Shown here piece after piece: positions 26,736-34,947 of a DNA stretch of 64,000 bases. The position numbers were made by a program, and so were the translations under genes. The notes under the pieces are model-generated. The model made no database searches and was not told the DNA's origin. It was given only the letters and a program-made list of their open reading frames with translations. This DNA comes from Streptomyces spiroverticillatus (GTDB lineage Bacteria; Actinomycetota; Actinomycetes; Streptomycetales; Streptomycetaceae): positions 124,001 to 188,000 of the forward strand of contig BMUX01000006.1 in assembly GCA_014650415.1 (NCBI GenBank), written 5' to 3'. Position 1 is the first letter of the stretch; the number at the start of each line of letters is the position of its first letter.

Positions 26736-27374
26736 ATGCGCGACAACGCAGTCACCATCACCCGATCCCCGGCCCGCTGTGTGCTGGCCTTTGAAGCGAA
26801 ACCGGCAGAGATGCGAGCTCTTCGCGCGTCGGTGCGTCACCAACTCACCCAGTGGGGCGCCCCCGACCTCATCGACGAGGCTGAACTGGCGGTGACCGAG
26901 TTGGCGACGAACGTCATCAAGCACGTGGGCGAGCGTTCGGCGGCAACCTTGGTCATGGAGGTGTGTGCCGCGACGTTGCGGGTCGAGGTGCACGACACGA
27001 GCCACCACCCTCCGGTGTTCGGTGACCCTGACTGTGGTGCCGAGTGTGGGCGTGGCCTGCACTTGCTGGCCGGGATGGCGCGGGACTGGGGGACGGTCCA
27101 GACCGCCACGGGTAAATCGGTGTGGTGCGAATTCTCGATGAGTGCGTACGGGCGTCGTCAACGGGTCGAACGGGCGCTCGCAGCCCTGGATGCCTACCGG
27201 GGGGATGGAGGGGCGATGGGCCTCAGCCTGGCGAGGCGTCCTGTGTTGGAGGACTCGGCGACCTCGCTCATCGCAGATCTGCTGCACTGTCTGGTGGTTC
27301 AGGGGAGCGACCCGATGTCGGCGCTAGAGCAAGCTCAGGACCACTTCTATGCCGATTACAAGCGGGCGGGCTGA
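26736..27374 (+). CDS. ATP-binding protein, RsbW-like HATPase (AbaA/WhiJ group)
   Basis: 212 aa. Residues 15-150 form a GHKL-type ATPase of the anti-sigma-factor kind: N box ELAVTELATNVIKH (about 51-64), a G1-like HDTSHHPP and the lid GRGLHLL. A C-terminal extension of some 60 aa (SATSLIADLLHCLVVQGSDP ...) is not part of the ATPase. The G1 box lacks the usual DxGxG glycines, so ATP binding may be altered. Start ATG 26736 after GAGGGAG. It is divergent from the XRE/DUF397 pair and coupled to the following small gene. Confidence 0.82.
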   Translation: MRDNAVTITRSPARCVLAFEAKPAEMRALRASVRHQLTQWGAPDLIDEAELAVTELATNVIKHVGERSAATLVMEVCAATLRVEVHDTSHHPPVFGDPDCGAECGRGLHLLAGMARDWGTVQTATGKSVWCEFSMSAYGRRQRVERALAALDAYRGDGGAMGLSLARRPVLEDSATSLIADLLHCLVVQGSDPMSALEQAQDHFYADYKRAG

Positions 27375-27724
27375 TGGTGTATCCGCCAGATTGGGTGGCA
27401 GAACTCCTTGAGCAGCTTGGCGACGATCAGTACCTGTTCGAGAGCGCGGACGACCTCTGGTTCCTGGTGAAGTGTGTTCAGGCGGCAGGCGTGTTGCTGG
27501 AAGTGTCGATCTTCCCCTTGGTGCCAGTGGGTGGTCTGGCGGACGACCCCTTTCTCGTGGGCGTTGAGGTGGCCAGTGACGTGGTGGTCACGTCGGAGCC
27601 GTTCCAGTGGCAGGTTGTGGCGCCGCCTGCTGGCTGCTGCGGGGCTGCTGCGGTCCTGCACCTTCTTGCAGAGTTGGAGGCTGTTGTCGGAGATCTGCAC
27701 AGGTTTTTCGAAGCATGCTTCTAG
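27374..27724 (+). CDS. Hypothetical small acidic protein coupled to the RsbW-like ATPase
   Basis: 116 aa starting MVYPPDWVAELLEQLG; the ATG overlaps the ATPase stop (TGATG). Predicted alpha/beta with acidic character and a valine-rich middle (VVVTSEPFQWQVVAPPAG). No motif or family is recognised. The coupling suggests it works with the ATPase or with the XRE/DUF397 pair. Confidence 0.7.
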   Translation: MVYPPDWVAELLEQLGDDQYLFESADDLWFLVKCVQAAGVLLEVSIFPLVPVGGLADDPFLVGVEVASDVVVTSEPFQWQVVAPPAGCCGAAAVLHLLAELEAVVGDLHRFFEACF

Positions 27725-27809
27725 CCATCGGGTAGGCGGTTTCTGGCCGTGTTTTTCCGTTCCTGGATCGAGTGATCGACTTCTCTCGTGATCTCGGCAG
27801 CATGTTCGG

Positions 27810-28739
27810 ATGAGCGCATATCTGGCCAGGTTCGGCCATGTGGACGAGATTCTCCCCGGCACCCAGTTCCCCTCCCGCAAAGCCGTTCAGGAGGCAAGGC
27901 TGCACAAGGAGGAGCAAGCGGGGATCTCCTGGGGGCGCGACAGTGCAGGCTTGCGTGCCGCCGATGCCATCGTGTTGAACAAGGGGTACGTCGACGACCA
28001 GGACCACTGGGACGAGATTGTTTACACGGGCGTAGGCGGTCGGGACCCCTCCACCAAGAAGCAGGTCCGGGACCAGTCCTGGGAGACTGGTGGCAATGAA
28101 GGCCTCCGCCATAGTCAGCGACAGGGGAATCCCATACGCGTCATTCGTGGCGAAGAGGGGGAAAAGCACTATTCCCCGGCGGTTGGGTACCGTTATGACG
28201 GGCTCTACGAGATCGTCGATTCCTGGGACGAGAACGGAATAGACGGATTCCGGATATGCCGATTCAAGCTGAGACGGCTACTGGAAGAGGAGCAGGAACT
28301 CACCCCACTTGAAGCGCAGTTCAAGGATGCCTTGGAGGGGGCCGCCCGCAGGGAGACCGCCACGGTGTCCCGCATCATCCGGGACACAACCGTCGGCAAG
28401 AGGGTCAAGGGTTGGTACGCGCACACGTGCCAAATCTGCCGAACGGCCCTCCCCGTGGGTCCGGACGGACAGAGCTACGCAGAGGGGGCGCACATCCAGT
28501 CACTCGGAGCCGGGAAGGGCCCAGACGTCGACGGGAATGTGCTGTGCCTCTGCCCCAACTGCCACATCCGGTTGGATCGCGGGGCGCTATACCTCCGGGA
28601 CAACCTCCAAGTGGTCGATCGATTCGCAGAGGGTTCAGTTGCGCCGGTGGAACTTCGGATGGTCAAGGACCACCGCGTACAGGCCCGGTTCGCCCGCGCT
28701 CACCGGCGCTTCTGGAGCATCGTTGACGAGCAGCCCTAG
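27810..28739 (+). CDS. SRA-HNH modification-dependent restriction endonuclease (type IV)
   Basis: 309 aa. Residues about 15-155 form an SRA/YDG domain: VYTGVGGRDP (71-80), VRDQSWETGGNEGLRHS (86-102), IRVIRG (109-114) and YRYDGLY (127-133), the pattern that flips out 5-methylcytosine or related bases. The C-terminus is an HNH nuclease: CQIC (207-210), EGAHIQSLGAG (225-235), DGNVLCLCPNCH (241-252). SRA-HNH fusions such as TagI cut DNA that carries modified cytosine. The gene converges on the helicase gene of the defence operon with a 3-base gap. Expected role: restriction of modified foreign DNA. Confidence 0.9.
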   Translation: MSAYLARFGHVDEILPGTQFPSRKAVQEARLHKEEQAGISWGRDSAGLRAADAIVLNKGYVDDQDHWDEIVYTGVGGRDPSTKKQVRDQSWETGGNEGLRHSQRQGNPIRVIRGEEGEKHYSPAVGYRYDGLYEIVDSWDENGIDGFRICRFKLRRLLEEEQELTPLEAQFKDALEGAARRETATVSRIIRDTTVGKRVKGWYAHTCQICRTALPVGPDGQSYAEGAHIQSLGAGKGPDVDGNVLCLCPNCHIRLDRGALYLRDNLQVVDRFAEGSVAPVELRMVKDHRVQARFARAHRRFWSIVDEQP

Positions 28740-28742
28740 CTG

Positions 28743-31700
28743 CTAGCTGGCTGCGATTGCCGAGTACGTCCACATCTCCGCAGGCATTTCCTGCTGGAGA
28801 TCCCACGTGATGGCCATCGGCTTGCTGCCCTCGTGGCGAACGTACTCGGCTGGGCCAAGAAGCATCCACGGCTGCGAGCTGCCGATGTCCGTGGTCTTGT
28901 AGCGGCGAGCGAAGAGCAGGACGTGGCTTCCTTCAGCGGCGTGCTGTTGGTAGCGCTGGCCCGTGCGGGAGGTTTCCGAGGTCTGGTTCTGGGACTCCCA
29001 GTGGAAGCGCGTCTCGCTCATCGCGTAGTCGCGGTAGCGGGTCTCAGGGGAGAAGTCCTTCTCGTCCTTTTCCAGGGTGATGAGGAGCGCATCCGTCTTG
29101 ATGCCCTCGCACCACTTGACGCCCTCCCGGAAATGACCGGGCAGGAACTTGTTGTACGTGGACTGGCCGAGGGCCGGGAGGATTTCCTCACGCGTGTACG
29201 AAGCGTGGACGGTGAGAGGGAGCCCAGCGAGCTCACCCTCCAGCGGGCGGGGCACGTGCTCCGTGTGGGCCGCGTTGTAGGCCAGCACCTGGAGAAGCTC
29301 GTCGCGTACGGCGCGCTGCGGACGCAGAGAGGCGAATCCGGCCTCGTAGCTGTCGAAGCCACTCAGCGGCCAGAGGGAGAAGAACAGCATCCGCGCGTAC
29401 GCCTGCTCCTGCTCGGGCAGGTCGGTGTACGACGGGGCGTCATCGCGGAGCATCTTCGAGTAGGCGTCGACCCGCTTTGGATCGTCGACATGGAGGAACG
29501 ACGACATGCGCTTGAGGAGAATTGCCTCTCCCTCGGGCGCCGGCCCGTCCAGCAATCCAGCCCGACGGAGGAGTCCCGTCCAGGAGTTGCCGTTCCCGCG
29601 GTAGAGCTCCTTGAGCTCGCGGCCGCTCTCCTCCAAGTACGTGGCGAGGTTCGCCTCCGCGTAGGACGCGACCTCGCGCGCCAAGGCGGTGACGTTCACC
29701 CCGATCTGGTTCTTGATGTTCTCCACGATCAGCCTCTTGGCCTTGGGCTCAAGGATGATCTGGCAGCCCGACGGGAGCTGAGGGAAGTCGTTCTCGACGG
29801 CCTGCTGAAGGCGCTTGCGCGTCAGGTTGGTGAGGGCGCGGAACTGATTCTCGAAGCGGAATTCCTTGCGGTGCTGGCCGATGAAGTCCAGGACGGTGAG
29901 GACCGCCTTGTCCTCACTCCGGCGTAGGCCGCGCCCCAGCTGCTGAAGGAAGACGGTGGCGCTGGAGGTGGGGCGCAGGAGGAGAAGCGTGTCGACGTCT
30001 GGGACGTCCAAACCCTCGTTGAAGAGGTCGACTGAGAAGATGACTTGGAGTTTCCCGGTCTTGAGGTCAGCGAGGGCCTGCTGCCGCTCCGCGCGCGTGT
30101 TCTCGCCCGAGAGGGCCACCGCTCCGAGGCCCGCCTTGCGGAAGGCTTCGGCCATGAAGTGTGCGTGCGCGACGGTGACGCAGAAGCCCAAGGCCCGCAT
30201 CGAGCCGGGCTCCATCACCTTTTCCTGCACGGCCTTGATGACGAGGCGGGCCCGCGCATCGTTACCCGTGAGCACGTTGTTGAGGGAGCTGGTGACATAC
30301 CCGCCGCCCTTCCACTCCACCGCGCGCATATCGGTGTTGTCCGTGATGCCGAAGTAGTGGAACGGGCTGAGGAGTTCATTCTCCAGTGCTTCCCAGAGTC
30401 GCATCTCTGCGGCGATGCGGCCGTCGAAGAACTCGTCCTGGATGTTCTTCCCGTCCATGCGCTCGGGCGTGGCCGTGAGGCCGAGGAGCTCTTCGGGGAG
30501 AAAGTGATCAATGATGCGTCGATAGGTCGGCGCTGTTCCGTGGTGGAATTCGTCGATCACGATGACATCGAAGTGGTCGGGGCCGAGCTTTTCCAACGTG
30601 CGGGGGTGCAGGGACTGGACGCTGGCGAACACATGAGTCCAGCGTTCAGGGTTGTCGTCACCGACGAGAAGCTCTCCGAACTCGGCTTCGTTGAGGACGT
30701 CTTGGTAGGTACGCAGCGACTGTTGCAGGATCTCTTGCCGGTGAGCGACGAAGAGAAGCCGCAGGTCCCGACCGTACTTCTGGCGCAGGCTCTTGTAATC
30801 GAGCGCAGCCATGACCGTCTTGCCAGTGCCCGTTGCGGCGACGAGCAAGTTGCGGTGTCGGTTGTGGACCGTACGCTCAACTTCCAGGCGTTCCAGCATG
30901 TCCCGCTGGTGGGGATAGGGTCGTACGTCCAGGCCAGAGAGCTGGATGCGGCGGTCCGCGGGCTGCCCCATCTTGCCGGAGGCCGCGCGCAGTGCCTCCG
31001 ACAGCCGCTCACCATCGCGCTCCGGGTCGTACGACTCGAAAGCGGGCTCGCTCCAGTACGAGTCGAAGGTGGCCTCGAACTTCCGCAGGACGGCCGGGGT
31101 GGCGACGGAGGAAAGCCGCACGTTCCATTCGAGGCCTTCGAGCAGTGCTGCCTTGGAGAGGTTGGAGCTGCCCACGTACGCGGTGTCGTACCCGCTGTGG
31201 CGTCGGAAGAGCCACGCCTTGGCGTGCAGCCGGGTCGACCGGAGCTCGTAGTTGATCTTTACCTCGGCGCCGAACTCTTGCACGAGGCGATCGAGGGCGC
31301 GTCGCTCAGTGGCTCCGATGTAGGTCGTGGTGATGACTCGAATCGGAACGCCCCGTTCCCGGGCCGACTTGAGGGACTGCTCCAGCACCCGCAGGCCGTG
31401 CCACTTCACGAAGGCGCACAGCAGGTCGACTCGGTCGGCGGTCGCCAGCTCGGCACGCAGCTCGAAACCGAGGTTGGGGTCCTCTGGCGAATTGGTGATT
31501 AGCGCCGTCTCGGACAGCGGAGTGGCGGGTCGGATCGCGTAGACACCAGGCGCTTCCTCCTCCGCGATGGAGAGGAGCTGGCGCGGGCCATCCGCGATCA
31601 AGTCGACCCACTCTCGGGCGCCTTCCAGCGTGCTGAGCGACTCCAGGATGTGGTTGGCCGCGTGCACGCGATCGTCCGCGGGAAGGCCCTGGAGGAGCCG

Positions 31701-31880
31701 GCGCACGGTGTCGGCAACATGTCGGGCGAGGACATGCGGAGTCGACTCGGCACCGACCTCACCGTCGATGGCTCGCCACCCGTTGCCTTCCAAGTCCTTC
31801 AACTGCTGGGTGAGCCGCAGCGTGATCAGCTGCTCGTAGATTCCGGGTGCGGGCTGAGATGCGCTGATCGCTTCGGTCAC
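28743..31880 (-). CDS. PLD nuclease - superfamily II helicase - DUF3427 protein
   Basis: 1045 aa. After an N-terminal helical part, a phospholipase-D-type nuclease module has LHAKAWLF (H219, K221) and GSSN (237-240). The helicase follows: YPHQRDML, Walker A ATGTGKT (349-355), VIDEFHHG (440-447), GLTATPERMDG, and motif VI QQLGRGLRR (645-653). The last 270 residues match the DUF3427 region of such helicases. GTG start with a perfect AGGAGG seven bases upstream. It is the last gene of a three-gene run with 57-58-base gaps (MORC-like ATPase, Z1 protein, this gene). Likely a DNA translocase-nuclease in anti-phage defence. Confidence 0.88.
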   Translation of the reverse strand: MTEAISASQPAPGIYEQLITLRLTQQLKDLEGNGWRAIDGEVGAESTPHVLARHVADTVRRLLQGLPADDRVHAANHILESLSTLEGAREWVDLIADGPRQLLSIAEEEAPGVYAIRPATPLSETALITNSPEDPNLGFELRAELATADRVDLLCAFVKWHGLRVLEQSLKSARERGVPIRVITTTYIGATERRALDRLVQEFGAEVKINYELRSTRLHAKAWLFRRHSGYDTAYVGSSNLSKAALLEGLEWNVRLSSVATPAVLRKFEATFDSYWSEPAFESYDPERDGERLSEALRAASGKMGQPADRRIQLSGLDVRPYPHQRDMLERLEVERTVHNRHRNLLVAATGTGKTVMAALDYKSLRQKYGRDLRLLFVAHRQEILQQSLRTYQDVLNEAEFGELLVGDDNPERWTHVFASVQSLHPRTLEKLGPDHFDVIVIDEFHHGTAPTYRRIIDHFLPEELLGLTATPERMDGKNIQDEFFDGRIAAEMRLWEALENELLSPFHYFGITDNTDMRAVEWKGGGYVTSSLNNVLTGNDARARLVIKAVQEKVMEPGSMRALGFCVTVAHAHFMAEAFRKAGLGAVALSGENTRAERQQALADLKTGKLQVIFSVDLFNEGLDVPDVDTLLLLRPTSSATVFLQQLGRGLRRSEDKAVLTVLDFIGQHRKEFRFENQFRALTNLTRKRLQQAVENDFPQLPSGCQIILEPKAKRLIVENIKNQIGVNVTALAREVASYAEANLATYLEESGRELKELYRGNGNSWTGLLRRAGLLDGPAPEGEAILLKRMSSFLHVDDPKRVDAYSKMLRDDAPSYTDLPEQEQAYARMLFFSLWPLSGFDSYEAGFASLRPQRAVRDELLQVLAYNAAHTEHVPRPLEGELAGLPLTVHASYTREEILPALGQSTYNKFLPGHFREGVKWCEGIKTDALLITLEKDEKDFSPETRYRDYAMSETRFHWESQNQTSETSRTGQRYQQHAAEGSHVLLFARRYKTTDIGSSQPWMLLGPAEYVRHEGSKPMAITWDLQQEMPAEMWTYSAIAAS

Positions 31881-31937
31881 GCTGCGGCCTCCTGTGAGTC
31901 GACCCCTTGATTAGTAGCAGGTGCCACTGACAAGTGA

Positions 31938-34889
31938 TCAGTGCTCGATGTTGATCGTGGCGCCCTTGCTGGAGTCCTTGGCCCGGAAGTGCAGCAGCCC
32001 AGTGGAGGCGGGCATGGCGTCTGCTGGTGCGATGACGGAGAAGACCATCGCCACTTGGGAGGCGTCGAGAGTGCCGTTGGTGAGGGGGGTCTCCCGGTCG
32101 ATCACCGGGTAGATCAGCACGACACCTCGGCCCGGTGTGGCCAGGCTCTCGGTCGCCGGGTCATTGGTGGGGATGCGCCCACCCGCAATGCGCGTCGCCG
32201 TTGCGCGGTGCTTGGGATCACTGATGTAGCCGAAGAGCGGGCCACGTCCGGCACGGCGCTCACGCCGGGAGATGGCCAGTGGCCTGTTGCCGTCGATGGA
32301 CGCGGCGAGGCTTCGACGACCCGCGTGCTGGGGAACGATGAGCAGCCAGTCCTTGAGCAGGTCCGGCCGGGCGGCGAGACTCCGCAAGTAGTGCAGGTTG
32401 GGGGCGAAGGGCTCCTTGTGCTCCCACTGGAGGCCTTCAAGCACCGCCATGAGAGACCCATGGTCCACGGAGTTGAGCAGCGCGGACATGCGGTAGGTGC
32501 GGTCGTTGGCAGCGTCGTAATAGGAGAACTGCTCCTGGTCGGACGAGCAGCCTTCCAGCAGCGGAAGCCACAGGCGCGTGTTGTGGGCGAGAGCGCCGGG
32601 CTCGGTCGGGTGTGCGGTCGGCTCGACCAAGCGCCCTGGGGTACGTTCCTCCACCAACTCGGCGTTGAACATCTTGTTCCGTGCAGACGGCTTGAGCCAC
32701 GGGAGCTGCTGCGAGACCAGCGGCGGGATCTCTGCGGGCGTGACCTGCGGCTTGCCGTCGACCAACTCGGCGTACACCGACAGACGTGCGCGGAACGTTT
32801 CCTCCTCCTGGCACACGGCCTCGAACGCCTCGTACAGGTCAACCGTGTTGCTGCGACCGAAGGACTCCTCCCGCCCGATATACAGCCTCACCAAATCCCG
32901 GTAGTTCGGCCGGAAGCCGAACCACCGGCCCATCTGCATCAGGGTGTCCGCGGCCTGCGTCGTGCGGCGGTAGTACGTGATGGTCAGGCCCTCGACCGTG
33001 AAGCCGCGGGACAGCTTCGTGCCGCCGACCAGGATCTTCCAGACGTTCGGCGTGCGGTCGAAGTCCAGGTCGAGTTGGTCGAAGTAGCGGTCGGAGTCGC
33101 CGTTGACCACGACGATCGGGCGGCCGCCGGAGCCGATCAGCTGGCGGGCGCGGCTGATGTAGGGGCGGAGGTCGTCGTAGGAGGTGGGGGAGGGGAGGAC
33201 GGGGGCGCGGGCCGCGGAGACCTTGGCGAAGTCGTCGGCCCACAGCGCCGCGAGGCGGGCGTGGCCGGTGGAGGAGGTGTAGCCCGCCTCGTGCCACATG
33301 GTGTTGAGGCGCAGGGCGAGTTCGGCGTGGTCGTCCTGTTTGACGGACTTGTGGACCAGCATCGTGTGGTGACGGAAGGGGCCTTCCGGGACGCCGTGGT
33401 CGATGCGGAAGAGCTTGAGGGCGCCGGAGAGGACGAAGGCGTCCATGGCCTGCTGGAGGCGGTCGCCGGTGGTGTCGGTGATGCCGCGGACGTGGGCCGC
33501 TTCCTGGGAGTTGGCGTACGTACGGTCCTCGAAGGGGACCGGCGAGTCCAGGTCGTGGAAGTCCTGGACGCCCATGTAGCCCTGCGGGCGGGGCAGGGAG
33601 ATCAGGAAGTCGGAGGGGAAGATGTCCTCGGCGTCGGCCGGGTCGACGAAGACGTTGGCGAAGGGGGTAGCGGTGTAGCCGACGTACTGGGCGCGGGGGA
33701 GCAGCCCCAGGAGCTGGGAGAGCAGGCCGTTGATGGCGGTGCGCTCCGTGCTGCCCTTCTGCCACTTCTTGGGGTCGGAGGTGTTGACGGACGCCTGGTC
33801 GGACTCGTCGTCGATGATCAGGGTGGGGAGTTCGCCGAGGATGCCGTGGATCTGCTTGAGGTCCTTGACGAGTTTGGTGAGGACGGCCTTGTTCTTCTTG
33901 ACGACCAGGACGCGGGCCGCCGCGTGGTGGAGGTTCGTGGGGTTATGGAGGGGGAGGGTGGGTTCGCGCTTTTCGAATTCGAGGGCGCGGATTCCCTGGG
34001 CCAGGCTCTTGTAGTCGTTGTCGCGCGTGGTGAGGCGTTCGATGTCGAAGGCACCGAGGGTGGAGGGGCGGGCTCCATGACGTACGAAATCCGGCCAGTC
34101 GGTGTCGCCGTCGCCGACGTAGTCCACGCCGACCAGGGTGTCGATGTCGGAGGGGTCGGCTCCGCGCAGGATGTTCTCCTGGCCGATCAGCTCCATGTCG
34201 AGGCGGCGCTGCGTCTGGCCGCGCAGCAGGTTGAGGGTGCCGCCCAGGACGATGACCAGGCGGTAGCCCGCGTCGATGGCCTTGGCGGTCACGCCCGTGA
34301 AGTTGGCGGTCTTGCCGGACTGTACGTAGCCGACGACCAGGCCCTTCGCCTGACGGGCGGCCTCCTGCTCGGGGTCAGAGAGACGCTCGACGACGGCGCG
34401 GCTCGCCTCGTCGAGGCTGGCGACTGCCTCGTCCGACCAGCCCTTGGCGCGGAGCTTGCGCTCGTACGCAGTCCAGTAGAAGGACCGGGCTGAGGCGCGT
34501 TCCGGGGTGTACCAGGGGGTGTACTCGTCGGTGATGATCACGGGGCTCTGGACCCGGGCGACTGGCGCGGCGGCATCCAGAGCCTTGCGCAGGTCGGCGC
34601 CTAGGCGCAGCCGGTCGTGGACCGCCGCGCGGCGTGCGTCGGTGTGCGGTGCGGTGTCCGGGGACCAGGCGGGGGACTCCGCGAAGTCCCAGGCGGTGAG
34701 GTGGCGCTTCCACAGGGTCTTCAGCTCTTCGTCGCCGCGGGCGAGGCACTCGCGGAACGTCTCCTCGGTCAGGTCCGCGTCCGGGTGGTCCTCGTCGGCG
34801 GCGAGCGCGGCCCAACGGGCGAAGTGGCGCGGCCCGTTGACCATGCCGGCGAGGGCGGAGGTGTGGATCTCCAGGAGTGCGTGCGTCAC
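31938..34889 (-). CDS. Z1 domain P-loop ATPase/endonuclease-associated protein
   Basis: 983 aa from a GTG at 34889 (AAGGA seven bases upstream). Walker A is GYVQSGKT (187-194), Walker B LIIDDESD (357-364), then VGYTATPFAN (403-412) and MGRWFGFRPNYRDL (653-666). These are the marks of the Z1 branch of superfamily II ATPases, known from MORC/MutL-linked restriction systems. The N-terminal 180 residues are helical and charged, the C-terminal 300 are Z1-type. It follows the GHKL ATPase gene by 58 bases and precedes the helicase gene by 57. Confidence 0.9.
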   Translation of the reverse strand: MTHALLEIHTSALAGMVNGPRHFARWAALAADEDHPDADLTEETFRECLARGDEELKTLWKRHLTAWDFAESPAWSPDTAPHTDARRAAVHDRLRLGADLRKALDAAAPVARVQSPVIITDEYTPWYTPERASARSFYWTAYERKLRAKGWSDEAVASLDEASRAVVERLSDPEQEAARQAKGLVVGYVQSGKTANFTGVTAKAIDAGYRLVIVLGGTLNLLRGQTQRRLDMELIGQENILRGADPSDIDTLVGVDYVGDGDTDWPDFVRHGARPSTLGAFDIERLTTRDNDYKSLAQGIRALEFEKREPTLPLHNPTNLHHAAARVLVVKKNKAVLTKLVKDLKQIHGILGELPTLIIDDESDQASVNTSDPKKWQKGSTERTAINGLLSQLLGLLPRAQYVGYTATPFANVFVDPADAEDIFPSDFLISLPRPQGYMGVQDFHDLDSPVPFEDRTYANSQEAAHVRGITDTTGDRLQQAMDAFVLSGALKLFRIDHGVPEGPFRHHTMLVHKSVKQDDHAELALRLNTMWHEAGYTSSTGHARLAALWADDFAKVSAARAPVLPSPTSYDDLRPYISRARQLIGSGGRPIVVVNGDSDRYFDQLDLDFDRTPNVWKILVGGTKLSRGFTVEGLTITYYRRTTQAADTLMQMGRWFGFRPNYRDLVRLYIGREESFGRSNTVDLYEAFEAVCQEEETFRARLSVYAELVDGKPQVTPAEIPPLVSQQLPWLKPSARNKMFNAELVEERTPGRLVEPTAHPTEPGALAHNTRLWLPLLEGCSSDQEQFSYYDAANDRTYRMSALLNSVDHGSLMAVLEGLQWEHKEPFAPNLHYLRSLAARPDLLKDWLLIVPQHAGRRSLAASIDGNRPLAISRRERRAGRGPLFGYISDPKHRATATRIAGGRIPTNDPATESLATPGRGVVLIYPVIDRETPLTNGTLDASQVAMVFSVIAPADAMPASTGLLHFRAKDSSKGATINIEH

Positions 34890-34947
34890 GAAGGGGTCCT
34901 TGGCAGGAAGAGGAAGGAGTACGAGGGAGGAGGGGGAGGAGGGCGCG

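Noticed and set aside
31941..34493. 850-codon plus-strand frame over the Z1 gene
   Set aside because: Antisense of a gene with intact Walker motifs; codon character poor.
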